DNA from: Cryomorphaceae bacterium
GTDB taxonomy: Bacteria; Bacteroidota; Bacteroidia; Flavobacteriales_D; Crocinitomicaceae
Assembly: GCA_027483605.1 (NCBI GenBank)
Contig: JAIXUE010000032.1
Location: forward strand, 1 to 46,897
Direction of reading: 5' to 3'
Length of the DNA: 46,897 bases
Shown here piece after piece: positions 25,996-35,100 of this stretch; position 1 is the first letter of the stretch; each line of letters opens with the position of its first letter. Under the pieces are notes generated by a model, which was not told the DNA's origin, ran no database searches, and was given only the letters and a program-made list of their open reading frames with translations. Position numbers and translations under genes: made by a program.

Positions 25996-28900
25996 GTGCG
26001 TTTTTGGCTAACGTTTTTATTATTTCTATGGCTCTTTGAGACTTCTCTTTGGGCCCAATATTGCACACCACCGACGAGTACTACGGCAATTACGCCAACA
26101 ACCACAACACAATTTACAGCTACTTTTCCAGCAGGTACTGCGCCAGTATTTACATTTACAGCCACCGCCGGATGCACTTATACTTTCGCAACTTGTGGCC
26201 TGAGCAATGTAGATACCTATATAAGAATTTATAACGCTGCAGGTGGATTTCTACAAGGCTGGGACGACCAATGTGGTTTTTTGCAAACCAATGCGGTTTG
26301 GCTCTGTACAGTAAGTGGTGCTTACAGCATACAGCTAACACAATTTGTATGTAATCCATTGTTTGGCCCTGCAACCATTTCTTACTTTACCAATTGTCCG
26401 AATACATCATGCACCAATCCGATTGTGAATGCCGGCAATGATCTTGTTTTATGCGCCGGAGGATCTGTTCAGTTGGCAGGCCTTGGCTCTGTTGGAAGCG
26501 GTTCAGGAAGTACTTTGCCGCTTACTTTTTCGTGGACCCCAGCAACCGGTCTAAGCGCTACAAATGTGCTCAATCCAATTGCTAGCCCGACGACCACTAC
26601 AACGTATACCCTCACTGCAACGCAAGGTAGCTGTACGAGTCAAGATCAAGTGGTCGTAACTGTCAACCCAACGCCTACAGTTTCTGGTACAGCGCAAACA
26701 TTTTGTCCGGGTTCATCTGTAACGTTAAGCGCCAACGGAACGCCTAGCGGTGGTGCCTTCCTTTGGACGCCTGGCGGGCAAACCACAAATTCAATCACAG
26801 TCAGCCCAAGTGCAACAACGAACTACAATGTTCAATATACAATTGGTGGATGTAGTGCAAATAGCACTATTTCTGCCACCCAAATTAATGGGCTCGATTT
26901 TGCAAACATCCAAGCACCCGGAACAAGTTCAATTTGTGAAGGAAATAGCATTATCATTTATGGGCAAGTTTTTGAACCCGGACTCACTCAAACAGCTGGG
27001 CAAGGTGCAGGGATCAGCGTTCAATATGGAATCAGTACTATAGATTCGAATCCGGCAACATGGCCGCCGAGTGCATGGAGTAGCGCAACTTACAACCCAG
27101 CTTCACTAGTGAATCCAAACAACGACGAATATCAAGCTACTTTAAGCAACCTATCAATAGGGACTTACTACTATTCATTTAGCTATACCTATAATGGTTG
27201 TACAGTATACGGTGGCTACAATTCAAGTGGCGGAGGTTTCTGGAATGGAACCACTAATGTAAATGGCGTCTTGGTTGTCAGTCCAAATATTACACCCAAC
27301 TTTTCTGCGCTTCCAGCTATTTGTGCCGGTGGCACCTTTCCTACCCTCCCAACAACATCATTGGAAGGCATTACAGGATCTTGGGCTCCATTACCTAATA
27401 ACTTACAAACTACATCTTATACATTTACACCAACCGCAGGGCTTTGTGCGCTTCCTGCAACTACCTCAGTTGTCGTTAATTCACTACCTAGTATCAGTAT
27501 TAACAATGCTTCAAATACAACTGTCTTAAATTGTACTCAAACTTCTATCAACTTAAGTGCCTCAGGAAGTGGGGGCTTTGCTTGGGCCAATGGTGTCATT
27601 CCTATTTCAACAGGATCTTCTCTCTCTGTTACCTCGCCTGGAACTTATTCCTTAGCTGTTCTTGACCAAAATGGTTGTGCCGCCACCACGAGCATTACTA
27701 TTACTCAAGATATTTCGATCCCTACTGCAGTGATTTCAACTAACCCAAATACACAAGTACTGACCTGTAGTACGCCATCTATTACACTGAATGGTAGTGG
27801 AGGTAATTCTTATACTTGGTCTAATGGAACAGCTACCATTTCCACAACGAATACTGCAACCATTTCAACACCGGGCACTTATACGCTAACGGCAACAGGT
27901 TTAAATGGATGCGTCGATTCCGAAGTAATGATCATTTCGCAAAACATAACGCCTCCTGTTGCGCTCATACAAAATACCACAGGAACAAATTTGCTCAGTT
28001 GCAACACAACCTCCATTTTACTCAACGCAAGTGGTGGAGTGAGTTACAGTTGGTCTAATGGCACCACAATTCTTGCAAGTACAAATAATTTGACTATCAG
28101 TGCGCCAGGAACCTACACTCTTACAGCTACTGGTGCAAATGGCTGTACAGATACAGAAACCATTACAATTAATCAACAAGCAAATACCACCCCGACTTTT
28201 AATGCTATCGGTCCAGTTTGTGTGGGTACGCCATTTGTGCTTCCAACCTCATCAACTAATGCGGTAACTGGCTCTTGGAATCAAGCACCTAACTTTAACG
28301 CTACCACGACTTACATCTTTACACCAACACTTGGATTATGCGCTAATCCTGTTTCTTTAACGGTTGTTGTCAATCCATACCCTGTTATAAATGCCCAAAA
28401 TGACACCATCTGTGCGGGAGATATTGGAACGATCACCACACAGGTTTCTATCCCCGGAGGGAGCTACAATTGGGCGGGAACAACCAACAACCAAGCAAGC
28501 TTGAGCCAAACACTTAATACCACTAATTCTTTCCAAGTTATTTATAGCGTTTTGGGTTGTGCTGATACAGCTAACGCGAGTATCATAGTTAAGCCAGTGC
28601 CTCAAGTTCTTACCCAAAACGACGTAATTTGTAGTGGTGAAATTGCCACCATCGGCGCTTTTGTTGATCTACCAAACGGAACCTACATTTGGTCTAACGG
28701 CAGTAATTCTAGCTTTCAATCCTTGAACCCAACCACTACAACAAACTATATTTTAGTCTATACAGTTAACGGCTGTAGTTCGCTTCCTGCAAACGCCACG
28801 ATTACTGTACTACCGGTTCCGAATATTTCAGTTAGTAACCAAACCATTTGCGCTGGAAATAGTGTCACTTTAATTGCAAACGCCAATCCCTCCGGTACAT

Positions 28901-29820
28901 TTTATTGGGGGCCAAATAACGCCCAAGGTAGCTCAACAAATTCCTTCACCCCTCTGCAAGATACCACCCTTCAAGTATTCAATATACTCAATGGTTGTTC
29001 TTCAGATACTATTCAAGCCACTGTCACTGTTTTGGCGTTGCCGATTAGTTCATTTACCGCTGATGTCACTGAGGGTTGTGTTCCTCTGGTTGTTAATCTG
29101 AGTGCAGACGTGCTCAACAATACCTCATATTCATGGCAAACTAGTAATCAATTAAGTGCAAGCGGCGAGCAAGCGAATCTTGTATTTAATACAAATGGGA
29201 TTTACTCTGTTTCTCTGACCACCACCTTAAATGGTTGCTCCAGTACAACAACAATTGCAAACCTAATAAGCGTTGAAAACTATCCCATCGCGGCATTTGA
29301 ACCCTCTTCTGAAGTATTTACAGAACCAAATCAAGAACTATACTTCTTAAACACTTCAGTTGGAGCAAGCACTTACATTTGGAATTTTGGCGATGGTGCA
29401 AGCTCAACGGAAATAGGTCCGAGTCATGTTTTTCAGGTAGGAAATGAAGGGGTCGATGTCATACTATACGCATTTTCGAGTTTGGGTTGTTCAGATTCAA
29501 CGTCTCTATATATTGGTTTTGATCCAGGACTAATTTACTATATTCCAAATACATTTTCTCCTGACGCAGATCAATTCAATCAAACCTTTCTGCCTATCTT
29601 TACATCCGGAATTGATCCATACAATTACCAATTGCTCATCTACAACCGCTGGGGAGAAGTGATTTTTGAATCATTAAACCCCGAATTCGGTTGGGACGGA
29701 ACTTTTGGGCAGCAAGGCAACCTGTGCCCAGTTGGCACGTATACTTACATGATTACCGTCAAACTACCTTCAGTTGACAGACGTCAGACCATTACAGGTC
29801 ACATAAATTTGATTAGATAA
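25996..29820 (+). CDS. Large Ig-like repeat surface protein, paralogue of the preceding gene
   Basis: A 1274-residue exported protein with the same ground plan as the upstream giant: signal peptide (1-21, ending SLWAQ), cysteine-bearing pre-peptidase-like domain starting QYCTPPTSTTAITPT, Ig-like domains without the two insertions, the shared 110-residue module (about 308-430), only three 78-residue repeats (502-730), further Ig-like domains, a PKD-like domain (WNFGDG) and a T9SS type B sorting domain (1180-1274) with about 7 differences in 94 residues from its neighbour's. The start is GTG: it is the only start codon in frame before the signal peptide. The next gene begins directly after its stop, so the two are co-transcribed. 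A surface adhesin role is inferred. Confidence 0.86.
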   Translation: MRFWLTFLLFLWLFETSLWAQYCTPPTSTTAITPTTTTQFTATFPAGTAPVFTFTATAGCTYTFATCGLSNVDTYIRIYNAAGGFLQGWDDQCGFLQTNAVWLCTVSGAYSIQLTQFVCNPLFGPATISYFTNCPNTSCTNPIVNAGNDLVLCAGGSVQLAGLGSVGSGSGSTLPLTFSWTPATGLSATNVLNPIASPTTTTTYTLTATQGSCTSQDQVVVTVNPTPTVSGTAQTFCPGSSVTLSANGTPSGGAFLWTPGGQTTNSITVSPSATTNYNVQYTIGGCSANSTISATQINGLDFANIQAPGTSSICEGNSIIIYGQVFEPGLTQTAGQGAGISVQYGISTIDSNPATWPPSAWSSATYNPASLVNPNNDEYQATLSNLSIGTYYYSFSYTYNGCTVYGGYNSSGGGFWNGTTNVNGVLVVSPNITPNFSALPAICAGGTFPTLPTTSLEGITGSWAPLPNNLQTTSYTFTPTAGLCALPATTSVVVNSLPSISINNASNTTVLNCTQTSINLSASGSGGFAWANGVIPISTGSSLSVTSPGTYSLAVLDQNGCAATTSITITQDISIPTAVISTNPNTQVLTCSTPSITLNGSGGNSYTWSNGTATISTTNTATISTPGTYTLTATGLNGCVDSEVMIISQNITPPVALIQNTTGTNLLSCNTTSILLNASGGVSYSWSNGTTILASTNNLTISAPGTYTLTATGANGCTDTETITINQQANTTPTFNAIGPVCVGTPFVLPTSSTNAVTGSWNQAPNFNATTTYIFTPTLGLCANPVSLTVVVNPYPVINAQNDTICAGDIGTITTQVSIPGGSYNWAGTTNNQASLSQTLNTTNSFQVIYSVLGCADTANASIIVKPVPQVLTQNDVICSGEIATIGAFVDLPNGTYIWSNGSNSSFQSLNPTTTTNYILVYTVNGCSSLPANATITVLPVPNISVSNQTICAGNSVTLIANANPSGTFYWGPNNAQGSSTNSFTPLQDTTLQVFNILNGCSSDTIQATVTVLALPISSFTADVTEGCVPLVVNLSADVLNNTSYSWQTSNQLSASGEQANLVFNTNGIYSVSLTTTLNGCSSTTTIANLISVENYPIAAFEPSSEVFTEPNQELYFLNTSVGASTYIWNFGDGASSTEIGPSHVFQVGNEGVDVILYAFSSLGCSDSTSLYIGFDPGLIYYIPNTFSPDADQFNQTFLPIFTSGIDPYNYQLLIYNRWGEVIFESLNPEFGWDGTFGQQGNLCPVGTYTYMITVKLPSVDRRQTITGHINLIR
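27499..28181 (+). repeat. Three tandem ~230-bp coding repeats
   Basis: Three units of the same 78-residue family as in the upstream paralogue, with L(N/T/S)C, (A/T/S)WSNGT-like cores, PGTY and NGC. They occupy the position equivalent to the 16-unit array, bounded on both sides by homologous non-repeat domains, so the two genes differ by about 13 units. Confidence 0.88.
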
Positions 29821-32517
29821 ATGAAAAAACTTTTACTTTTCTTTGCATTTTTCTCACTATTTACTGGATTAGCGCTGGCCCAAGGAACTCCAATTAGCGT
29901 TGGTACCCAAACCAATACGTTTACAAGCATGATCAGGGGCTACCACTTCACCGCCCCAACAAGTTTCACTATTTGTGGATTATATATTCCACCAGATGCA
30001 GCCCCAACTGGAACACAAACCATTCGGGTAGTTCGATTCACGGCTGGTCCACCGCCTGCATTTGCGGGCACCACCAATAACTTTATTCAATTATTTACAA
30101 TTTCTAATGCGCCCGCGACCCAAGTGATCGCATGTAATATTCCAGTTGCGGCCGGAGAAATCATTGGCGTCTACGGTGCAAGAGGTCCCAATTGCGTAAA
30201 TAGTTATGGACCAGCCAACTTTGTAACCAGTATCAACGGATTCAATACAACCTTACAACGAAGTGGCATGCAATCTTGCCCGGCAGGTACAGGTGCCCCA
30301 ATGGCCAACATTTGGTCGGAGGTCAATTACAATATAGGCCGCATCAGTATGTACATCAACTGCTGTCAGACACCTACCCTTACCGCTTCAAATACCAGTC
30401 CAATTTGTGCAGGCCAGCCCTTCTCTTTAGGCGCTGTACCAAATCCAACTGGCAATAACTATACATGGTCTTGGGCAGGGCCTAATAGTTTCACGTCTAC
30501 CCAACAAAATCCTACAATTGCCAGTCCTACATTATTGGCTGCTGGAACGTATACCGTTACATTAACTGTACCCAACTGCGGAACTGTTAATGCAACCACT
30601 ACAGTAACCGTCAACCCAGGGCCAACTGTCACGGTAAGCCCTATCACCATTTGTCAAGGAGCCAGTGGTACCCTTACCGCAAGTTCAGCAACGCCTGGTG
30701 GCACCTATACTTGGTTCTCAAATGGTACTCAAGTTGGAACAGGTTCCACGATTAGTGTCTCTCCAACGGCCACAAGTACTTACACTGTAGAATACACTGC
30801 GGCAGGCTGTACCGGAACCGCCAACGTCACGGTTACAGTTGAGGCTACGCCACAACCTACTGTTACTACAGACTCAGTTTGTGTCGGTTCGGCCGGAACA
30901 CTTTTTGTCAATAACGTCGGTGCCGGCGGATCCTACCTCTGGAATACAGGCGCTACTACAGCGAGTCTTAACATCACTCCAACTGCTACTACAACCTACA
31001 GTGTGGTCTACACTAGTGCCAACGGTTGTGTCAGCCCTTCAGTGAGCGGCACCATTGTAGTGAAACCCTATCCTGTAATCACTACTTCCAATGATACTAT
31101 TTGTTTTGGTGGTTCAACAACCCTCAACACCAACGTAGACTTGACCGGCGGAAGCTATTCCTGGACGCCGATTTCAGCTACCAGTTCAAGCATTACCGTT
31201 AGCCCTGCAGCCACTACCAACTATACTGTCATCTACAATTTGTTGGGCTGTCAAGATACCGCAAGCGCAACTGTTTTAGTCAATCCAATTCCTGTAGTGC
31301 AAACTACTAATGCAGTCATGTGTTTTGGTGATGTAATCAATTTAATTGCTACAGCCAACTTGCCAGGAGGAACCTATCTTTGGTCTACTAACGACACCAA
31401 CGATACCATTTCGATTAGTCCTACAAGCAACAGTAATTATACCGTTACCTACACCCTAAACAACTGTACAAGCCCAGCTGCAACAGCCCAAGTTACCGTT
31501 AACCCAATACCTGTAGTTACCCTAACAAGTGCAACTATTTGTGAAGCTGACCCTGTTACACTCACCGCTACGCCAAATCTTTTGGGTGGCTCATATGCTT
31601 GGGGGCCAAATGGAATTGCAGGTGGTCCGAACCAAACATTTACACCTTTACAAGACAGCACACTGACCGTAGTGTACACACTCAACAACTGCCCGAGTTT
31701 ACCCGCCACGGGTACGGTAACCGTAAATCCGCTTCCTATAGTTACCTTCACGGCTACACCAGTTGAAGGTTGTGCGCCTCTTGCCGTCAGTTTTACTGCC
31801 GACGACGCCACAAACGCCACCTACAGCTGGTCTACTAGCAACGGACTTTCTGCATCGGGAGTAGCGCCAACCATTGTCTTCCCGAATGGCGGTACCTTTG
31901 ACGTGAGCCTTGCTGCCACTACATCATTTGGCTGTTACGATACACACACCGAACTTGCCTATATCTACGTAGAAGACCTTCCAATTGCAGACTTTGAATC
32001 GCCTATTAGTGTCTTTACACAAGAAGCACAGTATGTCATGTTTACCAATTTGTCAATAGGAGCTACAAACTATGTGTGGGATTTTGGCGACGGTCAATTT
32101 GCTTATGATTTTGAGCCATCGCATGTATTCCAAAGCACCATGAATGGCTATACCATTACACTCACCGCGCTTACGGACTTACAATGTGCAGACGCTACCT
32201 CTGTCAGTATTGGCTACCAATACAATGAATTGCTCTACATCCCGAACAGCTTTACGCCTGATGGCGATCAAAACAACCAAGTTTTTTGTCCTGTATTCTT
32301 TTCAGGATACGACCCACAAAACTATCAGTTTACGGTCTATAACCGCTGGGGTGAAGTGATTTTTGAAAGCCGCAACGCTCATGTGGGTTGGGATGGCACC
32401 TACGGTCCAGATGCTTTTGAAGCGCCCGCAGGGACCTACACTTATCGTATTTTATACAAAAACCCTGATTTAGACGAACGTAAAGTCCTTACGGGCCATG
32501 TGAATTTACTGCGCTAG
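29821..32517 (+). CDS. T9SS type B sorted Ig-like/PKD surface protein
   Basis: An 898-residue exported protein. A signal peptide (1-20, ending LALA) is followed by an N-terminal domain of about 170 residues I do not recognise (GYHFTAPTSFTICGLYIPPDA; cysteines ending in an NCC pair near 180). Then come about five Ig-like domains with the (T/A)ICxG, GGxYxW and TTTYTVxY pattern, a PKD-like domain (VWDFGDGQF, about 735-800) and the type B sorting domain (806-898; LYIPNSFTPDGDQNNQ, YNRWGEVIFES). It starts immediately after the paralogue's stop (TAA then ATG). It lacks the 78-residue LTC...NGC repeats. Its C-terminal domain is clearly more diverged than those of the first two genes. The secretion route is by family; function unknown. 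Confidence 0.87.
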   Translation: MKKLLLFFAFFSLFTGLALAQGTPISVGTQTNTFTSMIRGYHFTAPTSFTICGLYIPPDAAPTGTQTIRVVRFTAGPPPAFAGTTNNFIQLFTISNAPATQVIACNIPVAAGEIIGVYGARGPNCVNSYGPANFVTSINGFNTTLQRSGMQSCPAGTGAPMANIWSEVNYNIGRISMYINCCQTPTLTASNTSPICAGQPFSLGAVPNPTGNNYTWSWAGPNSFTSTQQNPTIASPTLLAAGTYTVTLTVPNCGTVNATTTVTVNPGPTVTVSPITICQGASGTLTASSATPGGTYTWFSNGTQVGTGSTISVSPTATSTYTVEYTAAGCTGTANVTVTVEATPQPTVTTDSVCVGSAGTLFVNNVGAGGSYLWNTGATTASLNITPTATTTYSVVYTSANGCVSPSVSGTIVVKPYPVITTSNDTICFGGSTTLNTNVDLTGGSYSWTPISATSSSITVSPAATTNYTVIYNLLGCQDTASATVLVNPIPVVQTTNAVMCFGDVINLIATANLPGGTYLWSTNDTNDTISISPTSNSNYTVTYTLNNCTSPAATAQVTVNPIPVVTLTSATICEADPVTLTATPNLLGGSYAWGPNGIAGGPNQTFTPLQDSTLTVVYTLNNCPSLPATGTVTVNPLPIVTFTATPVEGCAPLAVSFTADDATNATYSWSTSNGLSASGVAPTIVFPNGGTFDVSLAATTSFGCYDTHTELAYIYVEDLPIADFESPISVFTQEAQYVMFTNLSIGATNYVWDFGDGQFAYDFEPSHVFQSTMNGYTITLTALTDLQCADATSVSIGYQYNELLYIPNSFTPDGDQNNQVFCPVFFSGYDPQNYQFTVYNRWGEVIFESRNAHVGWDGTYGPDAFEAPAGTYTYRILYKNPDLDERKVLTGHVNLLR

Positions 32518-32531
32518 TTTACAGAAAATCC

Positions 32532-32539
32532 TATCTTTG
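32532..32539 (+). promoter_or_regulatory. -7 promoter box for the flippase gene
   Basis: TATCTTTG matches TAnnTTTG perfectly, ending 19 nt before the ATG at 32559. It lies 15 nt after the preceding stop codon, so the polysaccharide genes may form their own transcription unit. Confidence 0.6.
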
Positions 32540-32558
32540 GCCCTGACCATTCAGGCGC

Positions 32559-34040
32559 ATGAAGGAACGCAGTTTTTATTCCAATCTATTCTTTTCATTG
32601 GGGCTCAACCTCTTGGTGAAGCCCGTCTCGATTTTTGCAATCGACGCCGCCGTGCAAAACATTGTGGGGCAACAATACGGGATTTACTTTGCCTTTTTCA
32701 ATCTTAGCCTCATCATCTCCATCGTTTTTGACTTTGGGGTCAATAACTTCAGTACGCGTCTAAGCGCACAAAACTTACCAGAAGCCAAAAAGTTATTTTC
32801 GACAATCCTCGGCCTACGCTTTTTATTAATGCTCAGTTATCTAGCCGGAATTGGCTTGCTCAAAGTTTTTATTACACTTTCCTGGACTGAATATCGACTT
32901 ATTCTCTTGCTGGGTCTTAACCAATTTTTAATTGCGAACATCTCCTTTTTTCGGAGCTATTTTGCAGGTCTTCAGCGCTTTCGAATCGATGCCTTTTTGA
33001 GTATTCTCGATCGACTTTTGCTTATTATATCTATGGGATACATCATTTATGTTTATCCTGATGGTTTCAAGCTAGTCGATATTGAATCTTATAGTATTTT
33101 TCAATTCATGTGTTACGCACTGAGCTTTATCGCTGCCGGTAGTTTAGCGATCTACTACATTAGACCAAAGTTGGAATGGCCGCGCTTGAGCAGCATTCTT
33201 CCGGTATTAAAAAAAGCACTTCCTTTTGCTCTACTTATCGTGCTGATGACGCTCTATACCCGCGTAGATGCTCTTTTACTCCTACACTTCTCTCGATATA
33301 ATGGCCAACAAGAAGCGGCTTATTATGCGCAAGCCTATCGATTAATTGATGCGCTTTATATGTTTGCAATGGTATTTGCAGGACTGCTTTTTCCGATGTT
33401 TTCAAAACTAATCAAGGAGCGGCCTTCAGCAATAGAACCATTGGTCAAGCAGGCAAGTAGGCTTTTGCTCGGTTCGAGTATCGCATTTATTGTTTTTAGC
33501 CTGATGCGCGGTGGGCTATTGATGGATCAAATTTATACCAATACATTTGTGGATAGCGGGAGCATATTGTTTCTATTGAGCATCGCTTTTTTTGGAATGG
33601 CATCAAACCTTATATATGGGTCTTTGCTCACAGCCAATGGATCTTTAGGGGTTTTGAATCGCATCTCCTTTATAGGTGTTATTGTAAATATCTGCTTGAA
33701 TTTAATTTGGTTTCCAAAAGTACACAGTGTTGGTGCTGCGCTTGTTGCTGCAGGGGTAGCTGCATTTACTCAACTATTGGTTGCCCTTGCACAAGCTATT
33801 CACTGTAAACGCTTGTTTGCCTTACCTCTTATTGATCGCTATTTTTATCGCTATCCCTTACTCATTGTTTCATTGATGTTTTGGTTTGTTATAGTGGATT
33901 GGACTCCCATAGGTTATGTATATGGTGACTGGATCCTGTTAATTGATGTTTCAGTATCTATATTCTTGCTTTTCGCTTTTAAATTCATAGATATAAAGGA
34001 GCTGATTTCGCTTGTTCAAACACGCAGTAAAACGCAATAA
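32559..34040 (+). CDS. Polysaccharide flippase (Wzx/MATE-like) family membrane protein
   Basis: A 493-residue polytopic inner-membrane protein with about 12-14 hydrophobic segments. The opening (NLFFSLGLNLLVKPVSIF), the following FGVNNFSTRL and FFRSYFAGLQRF segments and the central LYTRVDALLLLHFS resemble oligosaccharide flippases of the MOP superfamily. These move lipid-linked sugar units across the inner membrane in Wzx/Wzy pathways. It precedes a Wzz-like and an O-antigen-ligase-like gene, which supports that reading. It could equally flip another lipid-linked glycan; no glycosyltransferase gene is nearby to identify the sugar. Confidence 0.8.
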   Translation: MKERSFYSNLFFSLGLNLLVKPVSIFAIDAAVQNIVGQQYGIYFAFFNLSLIISIVFDFGVNNFSTRLSAQNLPEAKKLFSTILGLRFLLMLSYLAGIGLLKVFITLSWTEYRLILLLGLNQFLIANISFFRSYFAGLQRFRIDAFLSILDRLLLIISMGYIIYVYPDGFKLVDIESYSIFQFMCYALSFIAAGSLAIYYIRPKLEWPRLSSILPVLKKALPFALLIVLMTLYTRVDALLLLHFSRYNGQQEAAYYAQAYRLIDALYMFAMVFAGLLFPMFSKLIKERPSAIEPLVKQASRLLLGSSIAFIVFSLMRGGLLMDQIYTNTFVDSGSILFLLSIAFFGMASNLIYGSLLTANGSLGVLNRISFIGVIVNICLNLIWFPKVHSVGAALVAAGVAAFTQLLVALAQAIHCKRLFALPLIDRYFYRYPLLIVSLMFWFVIVDWTPIGYVYGDWILLIDVSVSIFLLFAFKFIDIKELISLVQTRSKTQ

Positions 34041-34065
34041 ATATGGATTTTTGGAGTTATTGTCA

Positions 34066-34073
34066 TAGCTTTG
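34066..34073 (+). promoter_or_regulatory. -7 promoter box for the Wzz-like gene
   Basis: TAGCTTTG matches TAnnTTTG perfectly and ends 27 nt before the ATG at 34101. The TTG at its end is in frame with the gene but is unlikely to be a start codon. Confidence 0.55.
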
Positions 34074-34100
34074 AAAAAAAATTGGCCGCAGGCAAGTATT

Positions 34101-35093
34101 ATGGAAAACAGTAACCTCTCAGATCAACGCAACGCACTTCTCATATTTCTCTGGAATCAGCGCAAACCTTTGATGCTATTTACCGGCGCTGCCGCGATCC
34201 TTTCCATCGTCGTCGCCTTTTTAATTACGCCTTTATACTTATCCACCGCCATTGTCTTTCCGGCTGCATCTAGCAACGTTTCCTTCTCAGAACAACGCAA
34301 TGTCAAAGCCGCAGCGATGGACTTCGGTGAAGAGGAGCAAGCAGAACAACTCGTGCAAATTCTTTCTTCTTCTCGGATCAGAGACCGTATTGTTCAAAAA
34401 TACGACCTCATGAAAGACTACGAAATTGAAAAAACAGATCCGAATAAATACTACAAACTCAACAAAGCATATAACCAACATTTCACTTTCGGACGCACGC
34501 GCTACGGCTCTATCCAGATAGATGTCCTCGACAAAGACCCCAAACAAGCAGCTGCTATGGCCAACGATATCGTTGACCTCATCGATACCATCAAAAACGA
34601 AATGATCCGAGAGCGCACCATTCCCGCGTTTCAAATCAATTTGCGCAAGAAACAACAAATGGAAAAAGAGCGCGACTCCATCTTGCAGCGCCTCGAGGAC
34701 CTCGCGGAATTAGGTGTATTGCCTAACGACACCCGCGCCACGCTTTATCAAGCTTTGGTCGACGCCAAAAATCCTCAAGAAAAAGAAGAGCTCCGCAAAA
34801 AAATTGAAGCCAATAGCAAATACGGTTCAGTTTATGATGGGCTCGAATACCAACGCAATGAAAAAATTGTGAAAATTGAGGACTTTAAAGTTTCTTATGA
34901 GCAAGCTGAGTCTGATGCCAATGCCAACTTCAATCATAAATTCGTTGTGGAAAGAGCGGTTGTTGCAGACCGTAAAGAAAAACCCAAGCGTATGATTATT
35001 GTGTTGGTATCTACTATAGGCGGCTTTCTTTTCGGGCTATTCTTCTTATTGATCCGCCAACGCATCAAAGAACTCCAACAGAACGCCGCATAA
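34101..35093 (+). CDS. Wzz-like polysaccharide chain-length regulator
   Basis: A 330-residue inner-membrane protein with the co-polymerase layout: a transmembrane helix near residues 24-46 ending at the ITPLYLSTA periplasmic boundary, a large charged and partly coiled-coil periplasmic region (for example LRKKQQMEKERDSILQRLEDL, shortened), and a second transmembrane helix near 297-319 (VSTIGGFLFGLFFLLI). There is no cytoplasmic kinase domain. Members set polymer length together with Wzy. I chose ATG 34101, since the in-frame TTG at 34071 is within the promoter box. The O-antigen ligase-like gene follows after 7 nt. Confidence 0.83.
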   Translation: MENSNLSDQRNALLIFLWNQRKPLMLFTGAAAILSIVVAFLITPLYLSTAIVFPAASSNVSFSEQRNVKAAAMDFGEEEQAEQLVQILSSSRIRDRIVQKYDLMKDYEIEKTDPNKYYKLNKAYNQHFTFGRTRYGSIQIDVLDKDPKQAAAMANDIVDLIDTIKNEMIRERTIPAFQINLRKKQQMEKERDSILQRLEDLAELGVLPNDTRATLYQALVDAKNPQEKEELRKKIEANSKYGSVYDGLEYQRNEKIVKIEDFKVSYEQAESDANANFNHKFVVERAVVADRKEKPKRMIIVLVSTIGGFLFGLFFLLIRQRIKELQQNAA

Positions 35094-35100
35094 GGTCCAA

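Noticed and set aside
17909-32517. Horizontally acquired island
   Set aside because: No integrase, transposase, tRNA, direct-repeat boundary or evident base-composition break could be seen; unusual codon use is explained by the Thr/Ser/Asn-rich repeats.
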